From contig MNTL01000058.1 of NCBI GenBank assembly GCA_001916965.1, positions 4,103-68,102 on the forward strand: a stretch of 64,000 nucleotides of DNA, in the 5' to 3' direction. The notes beneath the pieces are model-generated. The model had not been told where the DNA came from, ran no database searches, and saw nothing but the letters and a program-made list of their open reading frames with translations. Positions 51,705-60,183 of this stretch are shown here, piece after piece. Source of the DNA: Roseburia sp. CAG:10041_57. Its GTDB lineage: Bacteria; Bacillota; Clostridia; Lachnospirales; Lachnospiraceae. Position numbers and translations under genes: made by a program. Position 1 is the first letter of the stretch; every line of letters starts with the position of its first letter.

Positions 51705-53816
51705 ATGAGCGAACTGCTTAATGTTGAAGAATTATTCGCATCCAATGTATTTACAGTAGCCAAGATGAGAGAAAGGCTGCCTAAGAAAGTATTTCAGGAA
51801 GTAATCCGTGTTATGGAGCACGGAGGAGAGCTTTCCATGGCGACGGCAGATGTAGTGGCAAAGGCAATGAAGGACTGGGCTGTTGAGCATGGTGCAACCC
51901 ATTATACACACTGGTTCCAGCCACTGACAGGCATTACAGCTGAGAAACATGATGCATTTGTAACACATCCTGACGAAGAAGGAAAAATGCTTATGGATTT
52001 TTCCGGAAAAGAACTCATCAAAGGCGAATCTGACGCTTCTTCTTTCCCATCTGGAGGACTTCGTGCGACTTTTGAAGCAAGAGGTTATACAGCATGGGAT
52101 ATCACATCTCCGGCATTTTTGAAGGAATCTGCATGTGGCGTGATCCTGTGTATCCCCACTGCTTTCTGTTCTTACACAGGTGAAGCCCTGGATAAGAAAA
52201 CCCCATTATTAAGATCCATGGAAGCATTGAATGAACAGGCACTTCGTATCGTGCGTTTATTTGGCAATACAGAGGCTACAAAGGTTACTGCCAGCGTAGG
52301 CGCAGAGCAGGAATATTTCCTGGTGGATAAAGATCTGTTCCTGCAAAGAAAAGACTTGATGTTTGCAGGCCGTACTTTGTTCGGTGCTCCCGCTCCTAAG
52401 GGACAGGAGATGGAAGATCACTATTTTGGTGTTATCAGAGAGCGTGTCGGCGCCTACATGAAGGACTTGAATGAGGAATTGTGGAAATTAGGTGTTACGG
52501 CAAAAACGCAGCACAATGAGGTAGCACCCGCACAGCATGAGCTGGCGCCTATTTATGAGACTGCCAATATTGCGGTAGACCATAATCAGCTGGTTATGGA
52601 AGCTATGAAGAGAGTTGCGGTAAAGCATAACATGAGATGTCTGCTTCATGAGAAGCCATATGAAGGTGTGAGCGGTTCCGGCAAGCATGATAACTGGTCC
52701 ATTACTACAGACAATGGAATCAATATGTTAGATCCGGGTGACACACCGAATGAAAATATTCAGTTCCTGCTGGTTCTTGCTTGTATCATGAAAGCAGTCG
52801 ATACACACGCTGACCTGCTTCGCCAGTCCGCAGCTGATGTAGGAAATGACAGAAGATTGGGTGCAAGTGAAGCACCTCCAGTTATTATCTCCATTTTCCT
52901 TGGTGAACAGCTGGAGGATGTGGTAAAGCAGCTGGTTGAGACAGGTGTAGCATCCAGTGCCAAGAAGGGAGAGAAGCTGGCAACAGGTGTATCCACGCTT
53001 CCTGATTTTGTAAAAGATGCAACAGACAGAAACAGAACGTCACCTTTTGCTTTTACAGGAAATAAATTTGAATTCAGAACAGTAGGTTCTTCTGACTCTA
53101 TTGCTTCTCCAAATACAACGATTAATGCTATTGTTGCAGAGGCTTTCTGCGAAGCAGCTGACCGTCTGGAAAAGGCAGAGGACTTCGATATGGCAGTACA
53201 TGATCTGATCAAGGAATATATGACCAAGCATCAGAGAATCCTGTTCAGTGGAAATGGTTATTCTAAAGAATGGTATGAGGAAGCCATGAGAAGAGGACTT
53301 CCTAATATCCAGTCCACAATAGAAGCAGCACCTACCCTGACAACAGATAAAGCAGTGAAGCTCTTCGAGAAGTTTGGTATCTTCACCAGAGTAGAGTTGG
53401 AGTCCAGAGAAGAGATCATTTATGAAACCTACGCAAAGACTATCAATATCGAAGCGCTGACAATGATCGATATGGCAGGAAAGGACATCATTCCCGCAGT
53501 TGCAGCATACACCGGAGAGCTGGCAAATACCGTAGTGACTGTAAAAGAAGCCGGTGCACCTGCCACAGCCCAGACAGAGCTGTTGGTTGAAGTAGACAGT
53601 CTCCTTGCCGAGGCTAAGAAAGCTCTGAAACATCTGGAAGAGTGCACAGTCCATGCGAACAAGATCGAGAATGCCAAGGAAAGAGCATTCTACTACAAGG
53701 ATGTTGTAGATGTTGCCATGACCGCATTAAGAAAACCCGTCGATAAACTCGAAATGCTCGTTGACAGCGACATCTGGCCCATGCCTACCTATGGGGAGCT
53801 GATGTTCGAGATCTGA
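51705..53816 (+). CDS. glnN: Type III glutamine synthetase, copy 1
   Basis: The start is ATG 51705 (MSELLNVEELFASNVFTVAK) after AGTGAGGAAG, giving 703 residues, typical of the large dodecameric GSIII. Landmarks are the N-terminal THYTHWFQPLTGITAEKHDA, FPSGGLRATFEARGYTAWD, SVGAEQEYFLVDKDLF with the catalytic Glu pair, KTQHNEVAPAQHELAPIYE, GSGKHDNWSITTDNG and NRTSPFAFTGNKFEFRTVGS. It makes glutamine from glutamate, ammonia and ATP. A very similar copy follows at 54148. The 193-bp leader is AT-rich with no recognised riboswitch. Confidence 0.96.
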   Translation: MSELLNVEELFASNVFTVAKMRERLPKKVFQEVIRVMEHGGELSMATADVVAKAMKDWAVEHGATHYTHWFQPLTGITAEKHDAFVTHPDEEGKMLMDFSGKELIKGESDASSFPSGGLRATFEARGYTAWDITSPAFLKESACGVILCIPTAFCSYTGEALDKKTPLLRSMEALNEQALRIVRLFGNTEATKVTASVGAEQEYFLVDKDLFLQRKDLMFAGRTLFGAPAPKGQEMEDHYFGVIRERVGAYMKDLNEELWKLGVTAKTQHNEVAPAQHELAPIYETANIAVDHNQLVMEAMKRVAVKHNMRCLLHEKPYEGVSGSGKHDNWSITTDNGINMLDPGDTPNENIQFLLVLACIMKAVDTHADLLRQSAADVGNDRRLGASEAPPVIISIFLGEQLEDVVKQLVETGVASSAKKGEKLATGVSTLPDFVKDATDRNRTSPFAFTGNKFEFRTVGSSDSIASPNTTINAIVAEAFCEAADRLEKAEDFDMAVHDLIKEYMTKHQRILFSGNGYSKEWYEEAMRRGLPNIQSTIEAAPTLTTDKAVKLFEKFGIFTRVELESREEIIYETYAKTINIEALTMIDMAGKDIIPAVAAYTGELANTVVTVKEAGAPATAQTELLVEVDSLLAEAKKALKHLEECTVHANKIENAKERAFYYKDVVDVAMTALRKPVDKLEMLVDSDIWPMPTYGELMFEI

Positions 53817-53820
53817 TGAA

Positions 53821-53949
53821 GCAATGCAATCATGTAAGGAATTCCCTGTTCATGCTCGCATGAGACAGGGAAGTTCCTTACATGATTATAGTGCGAAGCA
53901 CGCGACCGAGAAGAAGCACGAAGTGCGTATTCGAGGTCGGCATTGTGCA
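53821..53949. other. Structured intergenic element between the glutamine synthetase genes
   Basis: AATCATGTAAGGAA (53828-53841) and TTCCTTACATGATT (53874-53887) form a perfect 14-bp stem, continued by TTCCCTGT/ACAGGGAA and TCATG-CTCG-CATGA. Two further small hairpins follow: GTGC-GAA-GCAC at 53891 and GCAC-GAA-GTGC inside CGACC/GGTCG at 53903-53940. Outer GCAATGC and GCATTGTGC could close the whole into a multi-branched structure. The 65-codon frame across it is not credible. The remainder of the 331-bp gap up to 54147 holds only the terminator at 54040. Confidence 0.8.
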
Positions 53950-54039
53950 GTAAAATACAAAAAAATAAAATTTCCTATTGATTTTTTAAAAGCAATCAGT
54001 TATGATATGCCTAACAAGTGAATAAACGAGTTAAAGAAC

Positions 54040-54076
54040 AAAGGTGTTCCAAAAGTATTTTTGGGACACCTTTTTG
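54040..54076 (+). terminator. Terminator upstream of glutamine synthetase copy 2
   Basis: AAAGGTGTTCC (54040-54050) pairs with GGGACACCTTT (54063-54073) with one G-T pair, followed by more T. It lies 72 bp before the second copy, so it may be an attenuator or the end of the copy 1 transcript. Confidence 0.7.
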
Positions 54077-54147
54077 CGTATTCAAAAGTTTTACCGGGTA
54101 TGCAGGGCAAATGAAAAAGGAACATATAAGGAAAGCGAGGAAATAAA

Positions 54148-56259
54148 ATGAGCGAACTATTAAACGTGGAAGACATTTTTGCATCCAAAGTATTTACTGT
54201 TGCAAAGATGAGAGAAAGACTTCCTAAAAAAGTATTCCAGGAAGTAACCAGAGTCATGGAACATGGCGGTGAGCTGTCAATGGCAGCAGCAGATGTCGTT
54301 GCAAAGGCAATGAAGGACTGGGCTGTTGAGAATGGTGCAACACATTATACACACTGGTTCCAGCCTCTGACAGGTATTACTGCTGAGAAGCATGATTCTT
54401 TTATTACACATCCGGACAGCGAAGGCAGAATGTTAATGGAGTTCTCCGGTAAAGAGCTGATTAAGGGTGAACCTGACGCATCTTCTTTCCCTTCAGGCGG
54501 TCTTCGTGCCACCTTTGAAGCAAGAGGATATACAGCATGGGATATTACTTCTCCTGCATTCTTAAAAGAATCCGGATGCGGCACAATCCTTTGCATTCCT
54601 ACAGCATTCTGCTCTTATACAGGTGAAGCACTTGATAAGAAGACTCCACTTCTTCGTTCCATGGAAGCATTAAGTGAGCAGGCACTCCGTATCGTAAGAT
54701 TATTTGGCAATACAGAGGCGAATAAGGTTACAGCGTCTGTAGGACCTGAGCAGGAATATTTCCTGGTAGATAAAGATCTGTATATGCAGAGAAAAGACCT
54801 TATGTTTGCGGGACGTACACTGTTTGGTGCTCCGGCTCCTAAGGGACAGGAAATGGAAGACCATTACTTTGGTGTCATCAAAGAGCGTGTTGGTGAATAC
54901 ATGAAGGATCTGAACCTGGAGCTGTGGAAGCTTGGTGTTACAGCTAAGACACAGCATAACGAGGTTGCTCCTGCACAGCACGAATTGGCACCTATCTATG
55001 AGACAGCTAATATCGCAGTAGACCACAACCAGTTAGTTATGGAGGCTATGAAGAGAGTTGCTTATAAGCATGATTTAAGATGTCTGCTTCATGAGAAACC
55101 ATATGCCGGTGTAAATGGTTCCGGTAAACATGACAACTGGTCTATCACAACAGATAATGGTGTGAACTTACTTGATCCGGGTGATACACCAAATAAGAAT
55201 ATTCAGTTCCTGTTAGTACTTGCCTGCATCTTAAAGGCAGTAGATGTTCACGCAGACCTGCTTCGTCAGAGTGCATCTGATGTTGGTAACGATCACAGAC
55301 TTGGCGCTAATGAAGCACCTCCAGCAATCATTTCTGTTTTCCTTGGCGAGCAGCTTGAGGATGTTGTAAAGCAGTTGATTGAGACTGGTGATGCAGCTAA
55401 GGTTAAGGAAGGCGGTAAGCTTTTAACAGGTGTATCTACACTTCCTGACCTGCAGAAGGATGCTACAGACAGAAACAGAACTTCACCTTTTGCTTTCACG
55501 GGTAATAAGTTCGAGTTCCGTATGGTTGGTAGTGCAGACTCTATCGCAAGCCCTAATACAACACTGAATGCGATCGTTGCAGAAGCTTTCTGTGAAGCAG
55601 CAGACATTCTGGAAAAGGCAGACGATTTCGATATGGCTGTACATGATCTGATCAAGGAATACCTGACTGAGCATCAGAGAATCATCTTTAACGGAAACGG
55701 CTATTCAGATGAATGGGTAGCAGAGGCAGAGAGAAGAGGACTTCCTAACATCAAGTCCATGATTGAGGCAGCTCCTACTCTGACAACAGATAAGGCAGTG
55801 AAGTTATTCGAGAAGTTCCATATCTTTACAAAGGTAGAACTGGAATCCCGTGAAGAGATCATTTACGAGACATATGCTAAGACAATCAATATCGAAGCAT
55901 TGACTATGATCGACATGGCTGGTAAGGACATCATCCCGGCAGTATCTGCTTATACAGGAGATCTTGCTAATACAGTACTGGCAGTGAAGGAAGCAGGTGC
56001 TACGGCTTCTACACAGGTAGAATTACTGAAGAAGGTAGATGGCTTACTGACAGAGGCACAGGCTGCACTTGAGACTTTACAGGCTGAGACAGCTAAGGCG
56101 TCTGCAATCGAAGATGTGAAAGCACAGGCATTCTACTACAAGGATACTGTTAAGGCTGCTATGGATGCATTACGTGCACCTGTAGATAAGCTGGAAATGG
56201 TAGTTGACAGCGATATCTGGCCTATGCCTACATACGGCGAATTAATGTTTGAAGTATAA
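54148..56259 (+). CDS. glnN: Type III glutamine synthetase, copy 2
   Basis: The 703-residue protein has the same length as copy 1 and, by eye, roughly 85-90 percent identity (N-terminus MSELLNVEDIFASKVFTVAK, catalytic SVGPEQEYFLVDKDLY). All GSIII motifs listed for copy 1 are retained. Divergence is strongest near 430-450 and in the last 80 residues. At DNA level many synonymous sites differ, and copy 2 uses more GCT/GGT-type codons, as glutamate dehydrogenase does, suggesting high expression and an old duplication. The start ATG 54148 follows AGCGAGGAAAT. A strong terminator follows. Confidence 0.96.
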   Translation: MSELLNVEDIFASKVFTVAKMRERLPKKVFQEVTRVMEHGGELSMAAADVVAKAMKDWAVENGATHYTHWFQPLTGITAEKHDSFITHPDSEGRMLMEFSGKELIKGEPDASSFPSGGLRATFEARGYTAWDITSPAFLKESGCGTILCIPTAFCSYTGEALDKKTPLLRSMEALSEQALRIVRLFGNTEANKVTASVGPEQEYFLVDKDLYMQRKDLMFAGRTLFGAPAPKGQEMEDHYFGVIKERVGEYMKDLNLELWKLGVTAKTQHNEVAPAQHELAPIYETANIAVDHNQLVMEAMKRVAYKHDLRCLLHEKPYAGVNGSGKHDNWSITTDNGVNLLDPGDTPNKNIQFLLVLACILKAVDVHADLLRQSASDVGNDHRLGANEAPPAIISVFLGEQLEDVVKQLIETGDAAKVKEGGKLLTGVSTLPDLQKDATDRNRTSPFAFTGNKFEFRMVGSADSIASPNTTLNAIVAEAFCEAADILEKADDFDMAVHDLIKEYLTEHQRIIFNGNGYSDEWVAEAERRGLPNIKSMIEAAPTLTTDKAVKLFEKFHIFTKVELESREEIIYETYAKTINIEALTMIDMAGKDIIPAVSAYTGDLANTVLAVKEAGATASTQVELLKKVDGLLTEAQAALETLQAETAKASAIEDVKAQAFYYKDTVKAAMDALRAPVDKLEMVVDSDIWPMPTYGELMFEV

Positions 56260-56276
56260 AAATAAGATGATATTAT

Positions 56277-56318
56277 AAAAGGCGTTTTACAGTGAGAACT
56301 GTAGAACGCCTTTTGTTG
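56277..56318 (+). terminator. Terminator of glutamine synthetase copy 2
   Basis: AAAAGGCGTTTTACAGT (56277-56293) pairs with ACTGTAGAACGCCTTTT (56298-56314) around loop GAGA. Confidence 0.9.
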
Positions 56319-56426
56319 TCTGCAGTGTTTTGGGAAAAGAACAAAGGGAACGCTTGAAAAAGTATTTTCCATGAGCCATAATAGCAACTGATGTTTTATA
56401 ATGAAATAAAAATAAAGAGGAAGATT

Positions 56427-57413
56427 ATGAAAAAGAAAAAAGAGCGGCTTATGGCTGTGGATAATATGAAGGCATTTCTGATAGGGTGCGTTGTATTAGG
56501 GCATTTGTGCGAAGTAATCAAGTTCCCATACAGTTCATACCTCTATCTGTTGATTTATTCCTTCCATATGCCGGCATTTGTGTTTTTATCGGGATTTTGC
56601 AGCAGTAGGGAAGTACACTATGATAAGATTGCAAGAAACTATGTGTATCCGTATGTGGTATTTCAGATTTTGTATGTATTATTTGACCGCATTGTATTAA
56701 AGCATGACAGCGATATGCAGTTCGTGAAACCATACTGGTTATTATGGTATCTGCTGGCGCTGGTAATATGGAATTTACTGATTCCTTTTGTTGTGACTGA
56801 TTCACGAAAGAAAAGAGCTGTGATCATGACAGCGGCTGTAGCCATGGCACTGCTGGCTGGATTTGATGAGAATATTGGATATTACATGAGCTTATCCAGA
56901 ATTATTGTCTTTTTCCCATTCTTTCTGGCGGGCTTATATAGCCAGGAATATGGCAGATTCGTGTTTCCACAGTGCTTTGGAGAAAGCGCCGGCCATAAAC
57001 AGCTGTTGAGAATTACTGCAGCAACGGCAGCTATAGGCATTGCGGTAATTTTATTTGAATACCGAAAGGGAATCAAGGTATCCTGGCTGTATCAGGCGGC
57101 TGCCTATGAGAAATGGCATTATAACGTGGTAATCAGGCTGGGAGCGATTATCTGTGCAGTTCTGCTCATCCATTTTCTGTGTGTATGTATGCCAAACCGC
57201 ACAATCCCCTTTGTAACCAAGCTGGGACAGAATACCATGCCGGTATTTCTGCTTCATGGGTTCGTAATCAGGTTATTGAAGTATTATCCGGTTCCTGCAA
57301 TGAAGCAGTATCCGGTTCTGTGCAGTGTATTACTTATTGTCGTATTACTGGCAGTATTATCCAGTAAAGCGGTAAAGAAATTATGCAGGCCGATATTGTA
57401 TTATCCGTTTTAA
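56427..57413 (+). CDS. Acyltransferase-3 family membrane protein
   Basis: The start is ATG 56427 (MKKKKERLMAVDNMKAFLIG) behind AGAGGAAG, giving 328 residues. About ten hydrophobic segments are predicted. The N-terminal part has the pattern VDNMKAFLIGCVVLGHL, with the His of the acyltransferase-3 family, then YSFHMPAFVFLSGFCSSREV. Later FGESAGHKQLLRIT and NTMPVFLLHGFVIRLLKYYP are typical. These proteins transfer acetyl or other acyl groups to sugars or cell wall polymers at the membrane (WecH/OafA-like). No polysaccharide genes are adjacent, so the acceptor is unknown. It stands alone between two terminator or promoter regions. Confidence 0.85.
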   Translation: MKKKKERLMAVDNMKAFLIGCVVLGHLCEVIKFPYSSYLYLLIYSFHMPAFVFLSGFCSSREVHYDKIARNYVYPYVVFQILYVLFDRIVLKHDSDMQFVKPYWLLWYLLALVIWNLLIPFVVTDSRKKRAVIMTAAVAMALLAGFDENIGYYMSLSRIIVFFPFFLAGLYSQEYGRFVFPQCFGESAGHKQLLRITAATAAIGIAVILFEYRKGIKVSWLYQAAAYEKWHYNVVIRLGAIICAVLLIHFLCVCMPNRTIPFVTKLGQNTMPVFLLHGFVIRLLKYYPVPAMKQYPVLCSVLLIVVLLAVLSSKAVKKLCRPILYYPF

Positions 57414-57430
57414 AACAATACAGATTAATT

Positions 57431-57494
57431 TTACATAGATTTTACATGAAAAAGGTAATTTTTTTTACACAAAAATGATATTATATCGTATAAT
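57431..57494 (+). promoter_or_regulatory. Candidate Pho box and promoter of the Na/Pi cotransporter gene
   Basis: TTACAT at 57431-57436 and again at 57442-57447 are direct repeats with 11-bp periodicity, and TTACAC follows at 57465-57470. Such TT(A/C)ACA-type repeats resemble PhoP/PhoB binding sites. TATAAT at 57489-57494 would be the -10. The gene starts at 57545. Confidence 0.45.
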
Positions 57495-57544
57495 TAGGTT
57501 GAATTGGATAAAGCATGTAAAATAATTATCGAAGGAGACCTATT

Positions 57545-59314
57545 ATGAGTTTATTTGGTTTGTTGTCTATGATAGGCGGCTTGGCACTGTTCCTTTATGG
57601 AATGCACATTATGAGTGAGGGTCTTGAGAAGGTATCAGGCGGTAGGCTTGAGAAAGTTCTGGAGAATCTTACCAGCAGCAAATGGAAGGCAGTGCTTCTT
57701 GGCGCAGGAGTGACAGCTGTCATTCAGTCCTCATCAGCGACAACAGTAATGGTAGTTGGTTTTGTAAATTCAGGCATTATGAAGCTCTCTCAGGCAATCG
57801 GTATTATCATGGGTGCCAATGTGGGTACTACGATCACTTCATGGTTACTGAGTCTGACAGGTATTCAGGGAGATAATATCCTGTTACAGTTACTGAAACC
57901 CAGTTCTTTTTCTCCTGTTCTTGCGCTGATTGGTATTATCCTTGTAATGTTCATTAAGGATAGCAAGAAAAAGGATATTGGTACGATTTTTATCGGTTTT
58001 GCGATTCTGATGTATGGTATGGAAGCCATGTCAGATGCAGTGGCACCGTTGAAGGATGTTCCTCAGTTCACTCAGATATTTACGATGTTCACGAACCCTA
58101 TACTTGGTCTGATCGTTGGTGCAGTACTTACGGCAGTGATTCAGTCTTCTTCTGCATCTGTAGGTATTTTACAGGCGTTGTGTGATACGGGGGGAGTCAG
58201 CTATGCGGCAGCGATTCCTATTATTATGGGACAGAATATTGGTACATGTATCACAGCAATCATGTCTTCTGTAGGAGCCAGCAAAAATGCAAAACGTGCA
58301 GCAGTAGTACACCTTTTGTTCAATATTATCGGAACTACCATATTTATGGTTGTCTTTTACAGTGTCAATAGTGTTGTACATTTTGAATTCCTTGGTGAAG
58401 CAGCAAACAAGGCTGGCATTGCAGTAGTGCATACAGTCTTTAATGTGGCAGCAACTATTGTGTTATTACCATTTTCCAATCTGCTGGAGAAGTTATCCTA
58501 TATGGTAATCCAGGTGGACGAAGAAGAACGCAAGCAGGCAAAGCAGCAGGCAGATTTTGTCAGGATGGACGAGCGTTTCCTCAATACTCCTTCCTTTGCT
58601 CTGGAACAGGCATATTCTTATGTTGTGAAGATGGCAGAGATTACCAAGGCTTCCCTTCAGGAAGCAATGGGACTGTTCATTACATTTGATAAGGAAATTG
58701 CAGCAGATGTGGAATTCAAGGAGAATCTGGTAGATCAGTATGACGATGAAATCAGTGGTTATCTTGTGAAGCTTTCCAGCCGTAACCTGAGTGAGAAGGA
58801 TTCCAAGAAGATGACAATGCTGATGCATAGTATTGGTGATTTCGAGAGAATCTCAGATCATGCCATTAATCTGGTAGATGCGGCAAGAGAGATGCAGAAG
58901 AAGGAACAGGCATTTTCACCAAAGGCATTGGAAGAACTGGAGACATTCTCCAGAGCTGTCAGTGACATTGTGGATATGTCCGTCAATATCTTTGAAAAGG
59001 AAGATGTGGAAGAAGCGAAGCATGTAGAGCCTTTTGAAGAAGCAATTGATGTGATCCAGAAAGAGATGAAGAAACGTCATTCAAAGCGTCTGCGCAAGGG
59101 CAAGTGTACAGTGGAACTTGGTTTTGTATTATCTGATATTACAAACAACTATGAGAGAATTGCAGACCATTGTTCCAATATCGCAATCAGTGTCATGCAG
59201 CTGAAGGAAGATGAGACACATGCACATGAGTATGTAGATACACTTCCAAAGGGTGAAGGCAGTGAATTTGACATCAGACTTCAGAGCTATCTTAGAAAAT
59301 ATGAATTACCCTAA
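57545..59314 (+). CDS. Na/phosphate cotransporter with PhoU-like C-terminal domain
   Basis: The 589-residue protein has two repeated membrane halves (about 1-310). Each carries the family's serine-rich motif: GVTAVIQSSSATTVMVVGFV and AVLTAVIQSSSASVGILQAL, with GANVGTTITSWLLSLTG and GQNIGTCITAIMSSVGASKN. The C-terminal 230 residues are cytoplasmic and form helical PhoU-type repeats (LMHSIGDFERISDHAINLVD and DITNNYERIADHCSNIAISV). It imports phosphate with sodium. The start ATG 57545 follows GAAGGAGACC. A PhoB/PhoR-type pair lies downstream beyond a terminator. Confidence 0.93.
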   Translation: MSLFGLLSMIGGLALFLYGMHIMSEGLEKVSGGRLEKVLENLTSSKWKAVLLGAGVTAVIQSSSATTVMVVGFVNSGIMKLSQAIGIIMGANVGTTITSWLLSLTGIQGDNILLQLLKPSSFSPVLALIGIILVMFIKDSKKKDIGTIFIGFAILMYGMEAMSDAVAPLKDVPQFTQIFTMFTNPILGLIVGAVLTAVIQSSSASVGILQALCDTGGVSYAAAIPIIMGQNIGTCITAIMSSVGASKNAKRAAVVHLLFNIIGTTIFMVVFYSVNSVVHFEFLGEAANKAGIAVVHTVFNVAATIVLLPFSNLLEKLSYMVIQVDEEERKQAKQQADFVRMDERFLNTPSFALEQAYSYVVKMAEITKASLQEAMGLFITFDKEIAADVEFKENLVDQYDDEISGYLVKLSSRNLSEKDSKKMTMLMHSIGDFERISDHAINLVDAAREMQKKEQAFSPKALEELETFSRAVSDIVDMSVNIFEKEDVEEAKHVEPFEEAIDVIQKEMKKRHSKRLRKGKCTVELGFVLSDITNNYERIADHCSNIAISVMQLKEDETHAHEYVDTLPKGEGSEFDIRLQSYLRKYELP

Positions 59315-59332
59315 GGTAGGATGTGTAAGTAA

Positions 59333-59366
59333 TAAGGGACAGCGGTCATGCCGCTGTCTTTTTTAT
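59333..59366 (+). terminator. Terminator of the Na/Pi cotransporter gene
   Basis: GACAGCGG (59338-59345) and CCGCTGTC (59351-59358) form a perfect 8-bp stem followed by six T. Confidence 0.88.
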
Positions 59367-59431
59367 GACTGGCGGTAGAGCAGTAGAATAAAAAGGAAGC
59401 AGCAGTGCTGCAGAAAGGTACGGTTATCAAC

Positions 59432-60106
59432 ATGGCACTTATTTATATAGTAGAAGATGATAATGACATTCTGGAAGTAGAGACATTTGCCCTTAAAAAC
59501 AGTAATTATGAGGTAAAAGGCTTTACCAATGCGAAGGATTTCTATGCAGCAGTAGAAGAAAAGGTTCCTTCTCTTGCAGTTCTGGATGTTATGCTTCCGG
59601 ATGAAGATGGACTGCAGATCGTGCAGAATATAAGACATAATCCAAGGGCGGCGCATGTGCCTGTTATTATGGTAACAGCCAGAACCACGGAAATTGATAA
59701 GGTTAAGGGGTTGGATATGGGAGCGGATGATTATCTGACCAAGCCTTTTGGTGTTATGGAATTGATAGCCAGAGTGCGGGCATTGCTGCGCAGAATCGGT
59801 GATGGCAAGGATGAGAAGAAGGTTCTGAGCCTGGATGAACTGTCCATGGATGATGAGAAGCACGCAGTGTATGTGAATGACAAGCCCTGCGAACTTACTT
59901 TTAAAGAATATGAACTGTTGAAAATGTTTCTGGATAATGTGGGAATCGTACTTACCAGAGAGAGTATTATGAACCGTATCTGGGGAACTGATTACAGTGG
60001 GGAGACCAGAACCGTGGATATGCATATCAAGACGCTGAGACAGAAGCTGGGTGAGGCTGGCAATCGTATCAAGACCATTCGTAATGTAGGATATATGCTG
60101 GAATAA
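59432..60106 (+). CDS. OmpR/PhoB-type response regulator
   Basis: The start is ATG 59432 (MALIYIVEDDNDILEVETFA) behind GAAAGGTACGG, giving 224 residues. The receiver domain (about 1-120) has DD at 9-10, phospho-acceptor Asp52 in AVLDVMLPDEDGL and Lys in YLTKPFG. The winged-helix DNA-binding domain (about 130-222) contains LTFKEYELLKMFLDNVGIVL, ETRTVDMHIKTLRQKLGEAG and IRNVGYMLE. The kinase gene follows after 77 bp. Its neighbour, the Na/Pi cotransporter gene, suggests a phosphate-responsive regulator (PhoB/PhoP), but this is inference. Confidence 0.92.
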   Translation: MALIYIVEDDNDILEVETFALKNSNYEVKGFTNAKDFYAAVEEKVPSLAVLDVMLPDEDGLQIVQNIRHNPRAAHVPVIMVTARTTEIDKVKGLDMGADDYLTKPFGVMELIARVRALLRRIGDGKDEKKVLSLDELSMDDEKHAVYVNDKPCELTFKEYELLKMFLDNVGIVLTRESIMNRIWGTDYSGETRTVDMHIKTLRQKLGEAGNRIKTIRNVGYMLE

Positions 60107-60183
60107 TGTGAAAATTTGTGCCTGCACAAGGTACTAAAATATACCTGAAAGTATGCAGATTATGGAAGGACAGGGTTACTTAC

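Noticed and set aside
53824..54021. 65-codon frame after glutamine synthetase copy 1
   Set aside because: It runs through the palindromic element and has no ribosome binding site or family resemblance.
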